Shown: piece after piece, positions 1-10,045 of the stretch | How the letters are laid out: each line of letters opens with the position of its first letter | Numbering within the stretch: the first letter of the stretch is position 1 | Origin: Rachicladosporium sp. CCFEE 5018 | Lineage: Eukaryota; Ascomycota; Dothideomycetes; Cladosporiales; Cladosporiaceae | NCBI GenBank assembly: GCA_002077045.2 | Contig: KZ111151.1 | Coordinates: 653,718 to 717,717 of the forward strand | DNA length: 64,000 bases | Reading direction: 5' to 3' | Notes under the pieces: model-generated | What the model saw: the letters and a program-made list of their open reading frames with translations, nothing else | Told to the model about the DNA's origin: nothing | Databases searched by the model: none | Translations under genes and position numbers: made by a program

Positions 1-1
1 A

Positions 2-744
2 ATCAAACTGGCAGACTTCGGCATGGCGCGGTTTTGCGGCAGTCCAGCACCGAAGAATCTCACGCAGCTCGTAGTCACGCTCTGGTACCGCGCGCCAGAG
101 CTATTGCTGGGCGCGACCGAGTACGAGTCTGCCATAGATCTCTGGAGTCTAGGCTGCATCTTTGGCGAGCTGCTGACGAAGAATCCGCTACTACAGGGGA
201 AGAACGAAGTGGATCAGTTGAGTAAGGTGAGTCGCGCACCCAGTCACATTCTTCTTGGCTGGAAAGAACGTATACAATATCTCCCACCCTAATTTGATGT
301 GCACATTAGATCTTTGAACTCTGCGGCATACCCTCCGAAGAGACCTGGCCTGGCTTCAAGCGCCTGCCGAACGCAAGGACGCTGCGTTTACCTACCAATC
401 AGCGAGCTGCAAAAGGCAGCGTAGTCCGCTCGAAGTTCCCAACCCTGACAAACGCTGGTGTTGCACTTCTCGATGGGCTGCTGTCACTGGATCCTAGCAA
501 GAGACCTACGGCCAAGGAGATGCTGGGACACAAGTACTTCACGGAAGATCCGAGACCGAAGCCTACGGCTATGTTCCCGACATTTCCTTCGAAGGCTGGA
601 CAGGAGAAGAGGAGACGTCTGGCTAGTCCGAGTGCACCAATGCGAGGTAAGGCACCGGCTTTGGGTGAGGTGGACTACAGCTCGATATTCAAGGGACGGG
701 AAGACGAGGAGAAGGGTGGTGGGTTTGCGCTAAGGGTCGTGTAA
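2..744 (+). CDS. CDK11/PITSLRE-like cyclin-dependent kinase, 3' part
   Basis: The C-terminal half of a CMGC-group serine/threonine kinase; the gene begins upstream of the window. Exons are 2-226 and 310-744, joined in phase 0 across an 83-nt GT-AG intron (donor gtgagt, acceptor ttag). Visible motifs are the DFG magnesium loop (LADFGMAR), the activation-segment end TLWYRAPELLLG and the subdomain IX motif DLWSLGCIFGELL. The sequence continues through the CMGC insert (FELCGIPSEETWPGF) and the LLDGLLSLDPSKRPTA region and ends 145 codons after the intron. WYRAPELLLG with a PxxSP-rich tail resembles CDK11/Cdc2L proteins, which act in transcription, splicing and cell-cycle control in the nucleus. 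Another CDK subfamily is possible because the PSTAIRE-type helix is outside the window. Confidence 0.85.
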
Positions 745-928
745 GCTACCTTCACACCTTTGCCGGACGTCTGAGAGTCCGCATACCAGCAATGACATGG
801 CTGTCTGTCTGGACGGGATGATTTGGCACCTGTAAAACTGAGAGTCCACGAGCCGAATACTGTACAAGCTACGGGAACTCCTCCACGACCACAATTCTAA
901 GACTGGCCCGTTCCTACCATCGACCTTG

Positions 929-1211
929 CTACTCGTTGTCCTTGTGCACCTTGCTCTCGCCCTTTCCGGAATCAGTGATCTTGTTACCGCCACCAGATGC
1001 GTTCATTCCCTCAATCGAGTCTCCCTTCTCCTCAGAAGGCATTGGCGCTGCCTTGTCTGAGCGGTCGACCTTGGAGCCCTGAAGCACGATTAGAAATCGA
1101 GTGGTCAAGGAGCAAAGTTGATGAGCGTACAGTCTCTCCTCCAGCTCCGTGAACCTTCGTCTCGCCGAGCTCTTCGGCATTGTCGCCGGCTCCGGATCCG
1201 TCGCGAGGCAT
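929..1211 (-). CDS. small hydrophilic protein, 76 aa, two exons
   Basis: Exon 1 runs 1211-1131 (27 codons, starting MPRDGSGAGDNAEELGETKV) and exon 2 runs 1078-929, joined in phase 0 across a 52-nt intron with donor gtacgc, a ctaat-type branch site and a cag acceptor. The product is about 76 residues, very hydrophilic, rich in Gly, Asp, Glu and Lys, with no cysteine, membrane segment or signal peptide. The opening Met-Pro-Arg-Asp-Gly-Ser-Gly-Ala resembles short conserved fungal proteins of unknown function found in many ascomycetes; that is a family impression and could not be searched. Such composition suggests an intrinsically disordered, hydrophilin-like protein. It is divergent to the helicase gene. 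The counterpart in the second copy would lie outside the window. Confidence 0.6.
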
Positions 1212-1958
1212 TTTCGAGTTTGGCTGTATGAGTTCTGGTGGGTTTGACTGGTTCGAATCTGTCACAGTGTTCTGGAGGAATTCGAATGGCAGTATGTCGA
1301 GTCGAAGGTTGGTTGCAGATCTTTCAGAGGTCACATTGCTAGTCACATTGCTGGTGGGGTGATACACGTTAGAGTGACGTCAAAACGATGCAGCATAGCT
1401 CCACAAACTTTGTCCAAACGCGGTGCTGTTTCGCAGGCACGTGACTAATCCAACATCGCTTACTCTCACGCCAATGGTCTTGGGTCCTCCATGTAAGGAA
1501 ATGAAGCGGCACTGTGCCTATCGCGCACGTAATCAGCGTTGCTGGAATCGCTCAGCGAGCATCATCAAAGCTGGCCTTCAGTGATCAGCGGCAAGAACAG
1601 AGATAGGAACGCCGAATCATGCGTCATGTGAAGCCATTGGAGAGTCGCAATGATGGCTTTGCCCAGAGGCCAAGTGATGGCACTGGTCTCATTCATGTCA
1701 TGAGGGAGGAGGGTCAATCACATTCCCGATGGAGGAAGTGACTTAGCTCCAGCTAATTCACCATGACTTGATGAAACGAAGTCGAGGATGCGGCGGTCGA
1801 GAGAGGCAGCCACGGAGGGTGAGTCGTTCCTTCCATACGTACTAAACGCACCGACAAACCTCAATTTCGACTCTCACCTCATCCGGACCTCACACCAACC
1901 ATGATGTTCTCGCTTCATTAAAGTGCGAGCATCTTCTGTGCTTCTCGTCAACTGCATC
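1212..1958. other. divergent intergenic region with a short upstream ORF
   Basis: Promoter region between the small hydrophilic protein and the helicase. A CACGTG element lies at 1438-1443. At 1901-1921 a six-codon upstream ORF begins with a good fungal start context (ccaacc before the ATG) and ends 37 bases before the helicase ATG. No other gene, repeat or RNA was recognised. Confidence 0.5.
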
Positions 1959-4900
1959 ATGACGCAGTATCCCTGTTTGCCTGCTGGCATGTTCTGCCCG
2001 GGAGGCGAAGAAGATGCACTGATAGAAGTCTGTGACAGCTTGACACTCCCACTGGATGTTCAGCTTCTACACAGGACAGAGACTACAAAATCGACAGGCA
2101 CCATAGAGAAGACTGTGCATCGTTGCATGCTGAAGGTCACCATTGATGGCATCTGGCTGCAGTGCGTCGGTGATGGCACGGCTGCAGAACACACCTCGAA
2201 GGACTCGGCCTGGAGGGTAATGATCGCGAAGCTACGAGAATCCGGTAAACTTGACGATTTCAATACAAGACTGAGGCCGAAGACCCAGACTATCGCTTCA
2301 ACGACATCAGCCACGTGGTTGTTAAAAGGTGAGAGCGTTTTGCCACCCTCAGCACCCTCGCACGCGGCGCCTGATCTCGAAGCATCGCGGGTCACGCGAA
2401 ATGCGGCACCATCGCTCAAGCCGTCGCCTCCACTTCCGACGTCCGCACAGGGGGCTGTCTACCCTGCAAGATCAGCCTCTACGACCTCATCGTGCGCGAC
2501 CACTCTTGTTGCGCCGCTCTCAGCCTCCACGACTCCGCAGCCTTCTCCTTCTCCGAGTCTCTGCTCGGTCCTCCCCTCAGGTGCTCCACTGCACCACACC
2601 AAGAATCCAACGAAGCCGAAGTTGAAGCTTCCCACAACGCGCGTAGAACATAGGAACGCTAAGCATTACGTCTACAACTTCGCTGCTCAGTACAGTCTGG
2701 TCCCTGACTTCACCTTTAAGAGGATCAATGACACCGTGCGTATTCAAGTCTCTTTCGGACAAACCGTTGCGGCTGGCGTCTCTTCTCATATCTGGGCGGC
2801 TGAAGGCATCGCGCTGCTGGAACTCTTGCGACAAATGAGAGGAAGCTCACTGCTGAGTTCCTTGCCTGATGCCTCACGGTCACCCGTCAGCTGCGCGGCT
2901 GCTATGGACTACGTCACCTCTCATGCCGCTTCCGCAGGATCGACAGTCGATGTAGAGTTTGTCATGGAAACGGATCGCGGCACACCAGTGCACTGGGCAA
3001 GGGTAGTTATTCCGGGCCTTGACTTTGCTGGACCCTACGTCTTTTTGCGAAGAAAGGTGGACGCTGAGGTCATTGCATACCTCGCGGCCGCGGTGGAGAT
3101 CTCCACCGGCAAGTCCTCGACAGCCGCGGTTGTCCGCCCAGGGATGGGCGCTCTCCAAAGCGTACAAGTGCCTGCAACCAGGAAGGTGATTAAGACTACT
3201 GCGCCACTTTCGAGTCTTAACGTTCCCACAGAATTGCTCGTGATTCTCAACGCTTGTCCTTCGTCATTCTCTTCGCCGACGGCAGGGACCGCGTTGCAAG
3301 CGGAGCAAGCCGACGCATCAGCTGCTGCTGGGACTTCGAGGAGGCAAGCCCGCCGTCAAACGAAAGAGGAGGCTGCAGAGAGAAACTGGATCCTCGAGCT
3401 CGAGCAAGAAGCCTATGAAGACGATCCGAAGCTTGATCCGCTGCATGCGCAGAGATCCGCCCTCCCTGTCAGCAAATATCGCCAAGAGCTGAAGCGCATG
3501 GTAGATAGCAGCATATACAGCATCGTGATCGGTGATACGGGGTCAGGAAAGACAACACAGGTCCCGCAGATCCTTCTCGAAGAGGCGATGCGAGACGGAG
3601 TCGGTGCCGAGTGCAACATCATCTGCACACAGCCACGCCGAATCGCGGCTGTCTCAGTCGCTGAACGAGTCACCGTGGAACGTGACGAACCGTTGCAGAT
3701 GGGCGTCGGTTATCACGTTCGAATGGACGCTAAATACTCACGGTACGGTGGCAGCATCATGTACTGCACGACTGGGCTGTTCCTTGAACAGATGAAGCAT
3801 GACGCAGATGGTATCCTTGGGTCTGCGTCACATATCTTGATCGACGAAGCTCATGAAAGGGCCCTCAACGTGGACTTCTTACTGGTCGTCATCAAGGACG
3901 CAATCAAAATACGCCAAACCCAGGGATTATCGGTACCTCATGTCGTGCTGATGAGTGCCACCATCGACCATTCGCTCTTTGCCCGCTATCTTGGGACTGG
4001 CGAGGGTAAGAGACTAGTCCCTGCGCCCACAATTCAGATTCCAGGTCGTACGTTTCCTGTCACCTGGAGATATCTCACCGACACTTTGCGCGACCTCATG
4101 GAACGAGATAGGAGAGAGGTCAACCGGCTGCTCGCTACTGACCCGAAGGTTGGCGATTGGCTGGCAGCAGAGCTAGAACATAGCAAGACTGCTGTGGCGC
4201 GCAAAGCAGGTCAGACAGCGAAGCCGCAAGATCTGCACGAAGGGTTTGTGCCAGTGCCTATTCTAGCCGCCATTATCGGCTGGCTTTGCTCTGTCTCAAG
4301 TGATGGCGCCATACTGGTGTTCTTACCTGGGCTGCAAGAGATCACCTCCTTGGAAAGGTTCCTAACGCAGCACAAGTGCTTCGGTCATGACTTTGCAGAC
4401 TCTCGCAAGTACAAGATCTGCCTACTTCACTCCACGATACCGAAGGAATATCAAGCCGCTGTCTTCCAGCGCGATCGGTTTGGGTGCCGCAAGATCATCC
4501 TGTCAACCAACATCGCTGAGACTTCTATCACTGTTACAGATGTAAAGCATGTAGTGGACACTGGGAAACTGAGAGAACGCCGGTATGACCAGCTTCGCCG
4601 CACCACACAGCTACAATGCGTGTGGGTGAGCAAGTCTAATGCTCGACAGAGAGCTGGTCGTGCTGGTCGGGTACAGCATGGCACTTACTATGCCGTGTAT
4701 TCCGAGGAGCGGTACACCGAGATGAGCGCTGTCAACATCCCTGAGCTGCTACGTACGGATTTGTCGGAGACGGTCCTATCGGTGAAGGCGAATGTCCAGG
4801 GTGTCGCCATCCAGCCATTCCTTGCGCAAGCGATCGAGCCTCCGCCCACAGCAGCAGTGCAGAGTGCCATCAACTCTCTCAAGCTGCTCGAGGCACTGAC

Positions 4901-5876
4901 AGCCGCCGAAGACCTCACAGACCTTGGACGAGTGCTATCCCGATTCCCTGTGCACCCATCACTTGGTAAGCCCATCCTTCTGGGCATACTTTACAGGTGT
5001 CTAGACCCTATGATCGTCTCTGCCGCCGCTGGTGATGAGAAGGGATTATTCCTTGCACCTAAGGAGCAGCGCGAATTGGCTAATGGCAGACACGAGAAGT
5101 ACTTCACGGACAACAGCGATCACATGGCTCATATCAGGGCTTTCACTGCGCTTCGTGCTGCATTCATTGGGCGCGGTATCAACGCGGCCTCCCGCTTCAG
5201 CAAAGAAGATTTCTTGCACTTTGGATCATTCAAGACGTGCATGCAGAATGCAGAGCAGATTGAGAACATCCTCGTTGAGTCTGGCTTGATCTCGCGCCCC
5301 AGCTCGTCGACTCGCGTGAAGTACCAATACGGAGTCTCGAATCTCAATCGCAATTCTAGCAATACTGCCCTGATCAAATGCCTTCTCGTCGCCGGTCTGC
5401 AGCCTAATCTGGCTGTCAAGGGCAACAAGAAATTCTTCCGCACCTCTTCGGAGCGCATGGTCATGCTGCAACCCGGCTCCAGGAGCGCACGCCAGAACAA
5501 GGCCACCACACTCGACCCAGGACTGCTTTTCACGTACACTACCCTCGTACGTCCTGACAAAGGCGATGCACTGTTTTTCCGCAATGCCTCGAAGATCAGC
5601 ACCCTGCAAGCCATATTGTTCGGTGGACCTCTTACTATGCAGGGTGACGCGAGGTTGCTACTCAATGGGTGGTTACTTGTTGAAGTTCCCAGGGACAGGC
5701 AGACTGGAGTCGCAAAGAAGGTGCTGGACTTCAGGAATGCGTTGCACGCCATGCACACGCGTGCCTTCAAGTCACTTGGGGAGTGTAAGACTGGGCAAGT
5801 CGGGTTTGGGGAGGACAAAGCGAGGGATGAAGTGGTCGGCGCTCTGGTCAAGGTGCTCGCAGCGCAGGGTGACTAG
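1959..5876 (+). CDS. DEAH-box RNA helicase with two dsRNA-binding-like domains (DHX9/DHX29/DHX57-like)
   Basis: Single-exon gene of 1305 residues from the ATG at 1959; the frame stays open upstream only to a GTG at 1923. A dsRBD-like segment lies near residues 55-105 and a second near 230-290, followed by a low-complexity Ser/Pro/Ala stretch and the helicase core. Motif I (GDTGSGKTTQVP, about residue 525), Ia (TQPRRIAAVSVAERV), II (DEAH, about 629), III (SAT, about 666), V (STNIAETSITV) and VI (QRAGRAGR, about 897) are all intact. An HA2 winged-helix region and OB-fold follow. This is the SF2 DEAH/RHA helicase family, ATP-driven RNA or RNP remodellers. The paired dsRBD-like domains suggest a DHX9/DHX29-type member rather than a Prp spliceosomal helicase; the exact orthologue is uncertain. 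Its 3' end converges on the RRM gene 271 bp away. Confidence 0.88.
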   Translation: MTQYPCLPAGMFCPGGEEDALIEVCDSLTLPLDVQLLHRTETTKSTGTIEKTVHRCMLKVTIDGIWLQCVGDGTAAEHTSKDSAWRVMIAKLRESGKLDDFNTRLRPKTQTIASTTSATWLLKGESVLPPSAPSHAAPDLEASRVTRNAAPSLKPSPPLPTSAQGAVYPARSASTTSSCATTLVAPLSASTTPQPSPSPSLCSVLPSGAPLHHTKNPTKPKLKLPTTRVEHRNAKHYVYNFAAQYSLVPDFTFKRINDTVRIQVSFGQTVAAGVSSHIWAAEGIALLELLRQMRGSSLLSSLPDASRSPVSCAAAMDYVTSHAASAGSTVDVEFVMETDRGTPVHWARVVIPGLDFAGPYVFLRRKVDAEVIAYLAAAVEISTGKSSTAAVVRPGMGALQSVQVPATRKVIKTTAPLSSLNVPTELLVILNACPSSFSSPTAGTALQAEQADASAAAGTSRRQARRQTKEEAAERNWILELEQEAYEDDPKLDPLHAQRSALPVSKYRQELKRMVDSSIYSIVIGDTGSGKTTQVPQILLEEAMRDGVGAECNIICTQPRRIAAVSVAERVTVERDEPLQMGVGYHVRMDAKYSRYGGSIMYCTTGLFLEQMKHDADGILGSASHILIDEAHERALNVDFLLVVIKDAIKIRQTQGLSVPHVVLMSATIDHSLFARYLGTGEGKRLVPAPTIQIPGRTFPVTWRYLTDTLRDLMERDRREVNRLLATDPKVGDWLAAELEHSKTAVARKAGQTAKPQDLHEGFVPVPILAAIIGWLCSVSSDGAILVFLPGLQEITSLERFLTQHKCFGHDFADSRKYKICLLHSTIPKEYQAAVFQRDRFGCRKIILSTNIAETSITVTDVKHVVDTGKLRERRYDQLRRTTQLQCVWVSKSNARQRAGRAGRVQHGTYYAVYSEERYTEMSAVNIPELLRTDLSETVLSVKANVQGVAIQPFLAQAIEPPPTAAVQSAINSLKLLEALTAAEDLTDLGRVLSRFPVHPSLGKPILLGILYRCLDPMIVSAAAGDEKGLFLAPKEQRELANGRHEKYFTDNSDHMAHIRAFTALRAAFIGRGINAASRFSKEDFLHFGSFKTCMQNAEQIENILVESGLISRPSSSTRVKYQYGVSNLNRNSSNTALIKCLLVAGLQPNLAVKGNKKFFRTSSERMVMLQPGSRSARQNKATTLDPGLLFTYTTLVRPDKGDALFFRNASKISTLQAILFGGPLTMQGDARLLLNGWLLVEVPRDRQTGVAKKVLDFRNALHAMHTRAFKSLGECKTGQVGFGEDKARDEVVGALVKVLAAQGD

Positions 5877-6147
5877 TGTTGAGCAGCTGGGAAGAGCGGT
5901 TCAACGGAGCCTCGGGTGAAGGAGCTGAGTCTACAGGAGTAGGATGCATCGGCGCCTCAGCGGAGCCGAGAGTCTGGCAGTGACTCAGCGGCAGCGCTCA
6001 AATTCATCCGCTGTACAGGGTAGCATGATAGAAGCACAAGAGAGGTTGCAATGTAATCGAGAAACCTGCTGTGCCACACCGTCGCTAACGCTATCGGGGT
6101 ATCATACTCTGTAAAGCAACACAAACACTCATGCCATGCCCAGTACA

Positions 6148-7329
6148 TCACTCCGTGCCATCACTCGACGGCGCCCGATTCTCCTCATCGCTATCCGCCT
6201 CAGTCCCACCCATATTCAGCAGTCCAAATCGGTTCGCCATCATCAATTTCCCCTTCCCAGCATCCTTCCTCACTGGCTCAACCCTCTTCACATGCACCTG
6301 CAGCGGTACATCGCACTCATCGACCACGAACTCAATGCGACAACCACGATACGCGACGCGACTCATCATGCACGTGCGCGCATATAACGCGTTGTGCACG
6401 GAATTGGTGCTCATGTGCGCATCTGGGCCGCGGAACGTGATCGAGATGATGATGAGGTTGTGGATGTGGTCCATGTCGGCGCGGATCGAGAATTCGGTGT
6501 GCCCTGCACCACTGTAGAATGATACAGTAGCACCAGAGCCTCGCATGAGAACGCTGAGAAGCTTGCCACCTTTGATCACAGCCAGTAGATCCTTATACGT
6601 GGTGCGCTCGGACAGGCCAGCGAAGTAGAGTGTTCTATGATCTTGCACTTTGCCGTTATGTTGAGCATTGCTCACGTCATCTAGAGCAGTAACATCTCCG
6701 TCCAGTGAGAGATTGTCCTCGTCTTCGTCGTCGATCGGTGGAGTACCAGCGTGCGGATAACTCCACTTGCGCTGGTAGGCATCGGGTCGAGTAGGGTGAT
6801 ATCGAGCAGTGTGAGCATGAGCGAGGTAGTTGCTTGTGGTCATATACGGTACCTCCGGCACGCTGTTTGATCGAAAGGTAGGACGATGAGAGAGATCGGG
6901 TTGTTTGGCACCGCTAGTAGTCCATAGATCGGTGGCCGAATCTTTACGCTCGTCGTGATGGACATGACCAACCAAGAGCTCCAGTGTCTCGATTGTGACT
7001 CCACCCTGAATCAACGCGGCCTTGAGAGCGTCGTATTCCCGTGATTGTCGTTGAAGGGTATCATATTCAGCTTTCGATATCGAGATGTTGGTCGCATCAG
7101 TACGTCCATGAGCAGTGGTATGCTACGATAGTGTCAGTGAGACAACGGCTGGTTGCCAGTGCCACCCCATGGAGACGCACAAAATCTGCTCTGCGTTCAT
7201 GTTAGCTTATCAGTGAGCCTCTGAATGGGCAAACAGAGCTTACCTGCGCAGCAGAGCATCGAAGTACGCCTTATCAACTGTGACCTTGTCCATGGTCGAA
7301 GAAATTGTCGAATGTGACAGTGTAGCCAT
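6148..7329 (-). CDS. MRN1/NRD1-like RRM RNA-binding protein with 10-nt exon and internal deletion
   Basis: Three exons: 7329-7244, 7190-7181 (10 nt) and 7122-6148, giving 356 residues; all splice sites are GT-AG and phases agree. The N-terminus (KVTVDKAYFDALLRRADFHT) and the following SKAEYDTL...GGVTIETLELL block match what I recall of fungal Nrd1/Mrn1-type RNA-binding proteins, which regulate mRNAs and differentiation. An RRM begins near residue 195 (RTLYFAGLSERTTYKDLL) but its sequence ATVSFYSGAG runs within a few residues into SIRADMDHIHNLIIISITF, which in the family belongs to the second RRM. About 60-70 residues, the end of RRM1 and start of RRM2, therefore appear to be missing in frame. 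The C-terminus (NSVHNALYARTCMMSR, then an NRFGLLNM motif) is conserved. Deletion could be genuine or an assembly error. Confidence 0.75.
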
Positions 7330-7928
7330 TGTGTGACAGCATCAATACAAAGTGGGAAGTGAAAATCGACAGTGGCAGGCAGGTGCTACGCCGCAGGCGG
7401 CTTTGTGCAGGCGCGTTGGTACCTGCGCTTCACTAGAAGTTGGGACTTTCCTGTGCTGCTATATCTGCGCCTGCAACCGGGGATCGCCATATTACCGTGT
7501 CGATGAGAGCCTCCAGACCAAATTCATGATATCGAGAACAAGTCTCGTACTGACACCACCTCGAGGAGATCACTATTGCAGCTGCATCTAAGGTTGCACA
7601 GACGTATCCGGAGTTGGGAGACGTGTAGGTACATGTTTCACGTTGATAGTGGCTTTTGGGGCGTTACGAACCAATCGGAGGTGCTGCCGACAATATCGCA
7701 TATGTGCAATGTAGGCGAACGCTGCGAGACGGAGCATTAGATTTGCAATGCAACGTCTTTATCATCAGAACATCTCGCCTGGAAATTCAGTCAATCAGGA
7801 AAGTGCCCAAAACATACAGACCAGATCGCCGAGACGAGGCAACTGCACTGGACTAGATTCATAAATATGTATCAGATCTCGGAAGCTCTCAACATCTGAA
7901 AGCCGCATGCCGGCCGCACCATAGGTAG
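7330..7928. other. intergenic region, divergent promoters
   Basis: About 600 bp between the divergent RRM and BCS1 genes. Short open frames here have no recognisable protein character. Only promoter and 5' UTR function can be inferred. Confidence 0.5.
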
Positions 7929-9404
7929 ATGGACGATAGCAGCATCAACGCCGCAACAAAGGCTCTCTCTGGCCTCAAAGACAGCAAAGATGGCAAGACA
8001 GATGCCTTGCTTGAGATGGCCAAAGCCGGAAACTCAGGCGACTCCCTCATCGCCCAGCTCTCCTCTAACCCCTTCTTCACAGCCGGCTTCGGTCTCGCCG
8101 CCCTCGGCGCAGCAATGCGCTACGGATCCCAGGGTCTTCGCAAGTCTACAGAACTCATACGACGTCGGCTACTGGTAGATCTGGAAGTAACGAAACACGA
8201 CGACTCCTATGAGTGGGTGCTCAGCTGGATGACGACGCAATTTCAGAAGCAGATGGACCCGACGCTTTCACGGAAGGATCTAGGATTCGTGGAGTCGGTT
8301 ATTCGACGTGTGACGCCAGGACTGCATCATTTGCAAATCGCGACTGCACGATCGAAGACGCCCGGGGGTTCGGAGAGGACGGCTTTTAGTCTTGTGCCGG
8401 GTCATGGGAGGCATTTCTTGCGGTACAAGAATGCTTTTATCAAAGTCAACCGTGAACGGATCGGGAAGTCTTTCGATGCTAATGGGCGGCCGTTCGAGAC
8501 CGTTACGTTGACGACGTTGTACTATCATCGTCAAATATTCGAGGATATCTTCCAAGAAGCCCATGCGCTTGCGAATCAGCATACGGAGGGCAAGACGATC
8601 ATCTACACTTCGCGGAACGTGCAGTGGGATCGCTCTGGGCAGCCGAAACGGCGACGACCGTTTGACTCTGTGGTGCTGGAGGATGGGGTTGCTGACCGCA
8701 TCCTCAGCGACGTACGCGAATTCATCTCAGCACGGGAATGGTATCTTGATCGCGGAATTCCTTATCGACGAGGCTATCTTTTGTACGGTCCTCCCGGCAC
8801 AGGAAAGACATCGTTCGTCCAAGCCCTCGCCGGCGAACTAGATTTCAACATCGCCATGCTCTCGCTCTCTCAACGAGGCCTCACAGACGACCTGCTCAAT
8901 CAACTTCTCCTCACCGTCCCACCTCGCACGATCGTACTGCTGGAAGACGCCGACGCGGCGTTCAGTAACCGCCGTCAAGCGGATGAGACAGGCTACACAG
9001 GCGCTGCAGTGACTTTTTCCGGCCTGCTCAACGCCCTCGACGGTGTAGCAAGCGCCGAAGAGCGCATCATCTTCATGACGACAAATCACATCGATCGCCT
9101 CGACGATGCTCTGATCAGGCCGGGGAGGGTGGATATGACTATGCATCTGGGCAACGCTACATTGTGGCAGATGGAGAAGTTGTGGGAGCGATTTTATGGG
9201 GATGTTGATGTTGGTGGGGAGGGAAGGAGGGCGTTCATCAAGCGAGCCGACGAGATCGGATTGGTCGACCAGGTCAGCACAGCGGCGTTGCAGGGACTGT
9301 TCTTGTACAATAAAGGGGATCCTGAGGGGGCGATCGGGATGGTGGATCAACTTGCTGTGAAGTCGAGAGGGAGGACTCACGAAGTCGGAAGTGGCGCAGG
9401 ATGA
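7929..9404 (+). CDS. BCS1: mitochondrial AAA chaperone BCS1
   Basis: Single-exon gene for 491 residues, close to the usual length of the family. A membrane segment (about residues 49-65) is followed by a basic region (RRRLLVDLEV), the BCS1-specific domain and a C-terminal AAA domain: Walker A GPPGTGKTS near residue 287, Walker B IVLLEDADAAF near 335, sensor-1 FMTTNHIDRLDDALIRPGRVD with the arginine-finger region. Bcs1 is anchored in the inner mitochondrial membrane and translocates the folded Rieske iron-sulfur protein into complex III. The end of the second copy is at 63376-63999. The near-palindrome begins inside this gene, at about 8780, only because the window ends there on the right. Confidence 0.95.
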   Translation: MDDSSINAATKALSGLKDSKDGKTDALLEMAKAGNSGDSLIAQLSSNPFFTAGFGLAALGAAMRYGSQGLRKSTELIRRRLLVDLEVTKHDDSYEWVLSWMTTQFQKQMDPTLSRKDLGFVESVIRRVTPGLHHLQIATARSKTPGGSERTAFSLVPGHGRHFLRYKNAFIKVNRERIGKSFDANGRPFETVTLTTLYYHRQIFEDIFQEAHALANQHTEGKTIIYTSRNVQWDRSGQPKRRRPFDSVVLEDGVADRILSDVREFISAREWYLDRGIPYRRGYLLYGPPGTGKTSFVQALAGELDFNIAMLSLSQRGLTDDLLNQLLLTVPPRTIVLLEDADAAFSNRRQADETGYTGAAVTFSGLLNALDGVASAEERIIFMTTNHIDRLDDALIRPGRVDMTMHLGNATLWQMEKLWERFYGDVDVGGEGRRAFIKRADEIGLVDQVSTAALQGLFLYNKGDPEGAIGMVDQLAVKSRGRTHEVGSGAG

Positions 9405-9823
9405 AGTTGATGCGATCTTGTAGAAATACTGTACAACACGTTCGATCCCAGGCTACACGCTATCAAGCATACTTGTAAGCCAGCGACATTCTTTCTCGGG
9501 AGCTGTCGTAACTCGGATGTCCATGGAGGCGGGTAAATTGCTCAGTCATTCTCTCATCAGCCGCTTGCATGACTGGCAGTGACGTCCATCGCACCCCACC
9601 ACTCGCAACTTCTGCCCCACCATCAACATTCATTGACATTGAAGAGGCTTTGAGCTCGAGTACCTTCCCAAACCCAGACAATCAACTTCACGCAAATTTA
9701 CACAGCGAACCAAAGCACCCTGTTCGCCACCCGCACTCCCGCTTCTCTTCTAGCAGCCCTCTAACGTCCATCAGTCCACAATCGAATCCAATACATCCAC
9801 CAATTCCCCAACAACAAGCCAAG
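9405..9823. other. intergenic and 5' UTR of the 73-aa gene
   Basis: Holds the BCS1 3' UTR and a C/A-rich leader before the 73-aa gene. The reading frame upstream of that start is open here but is broken in the other copy (62956-63375), so it is treated as untranslated. Confidence 0.55.
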
Positions 9824-10045
9824 ATGTCAGCACCCAACGCCGGCCGCCAGTCGCCCGACCCAGAAAACCAGACCAAAGCCCAGCAAGGCTCGCACGCCGC
9901 GCCGAACGACCAGGGTGCTGGCCAAGAGCAGACGAAGGATCAACTGAAGAACTTGGAGAGCAACCCGAAGGGCCCGCTTGATGATGCCGCGAAGGCGAAG
10001 ACTGCTAAGGGGGAGGGCAATGATAGTGGGAAGGTGGGGTTGTAG
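9824..10045 (+). CDS. conserved small hydrophilic protein, 73 aa
   Basis: The product starts MSAPNAGRQSPDPENQTK and has 73 residues. The start was chosen because the same 73 residues are encoded without any change in the other copy (62734-62955), whereas the open frame upstream is conserved only as DNA with a frame-breaking indel. The protein is rich in Gln, Asn, Gly, Asp and Lys, lacks cysteine and hydrophobic segments, and carries a LKNLESNPKGPLDDAAKAK block. I recall proteins opening MSAPNAGRQSP as a widespread small ascomycete family without assigned function. The complete identity between copies argues for purifying selection. It is convergent to DUO1. Confidence 0.75.
   Translation: MSAPNAGRQSPDPENQTKAQQGSHAAPNDQGAGQEQTKDQLKNLESNPKGPLDDAAKAKTAKGEGNDSGKVGL

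Noticed and set aside
1249..1260. GGTTCGAATCT resembling a tRNA B-box
   Set aside because: No A-box at the right distance and no acceptor stem pairing; it is in the 5' region of a small gene.
1923..1958. Helicase start at the GTG at 1923
   Set aside because: Fungal genes rarely start with GTG; the first in-frame ATG is at 1959.
5129..5851. 240-codon antisense ORF inside the helicase
   Set aside because: Shadow of a strongly conserved sense frame.
9569..9823. N-terminal extension of the 73-aa protein
   Set aside because: The extension is broken by an indel in the other copy, whereas the 73 residues are identical.
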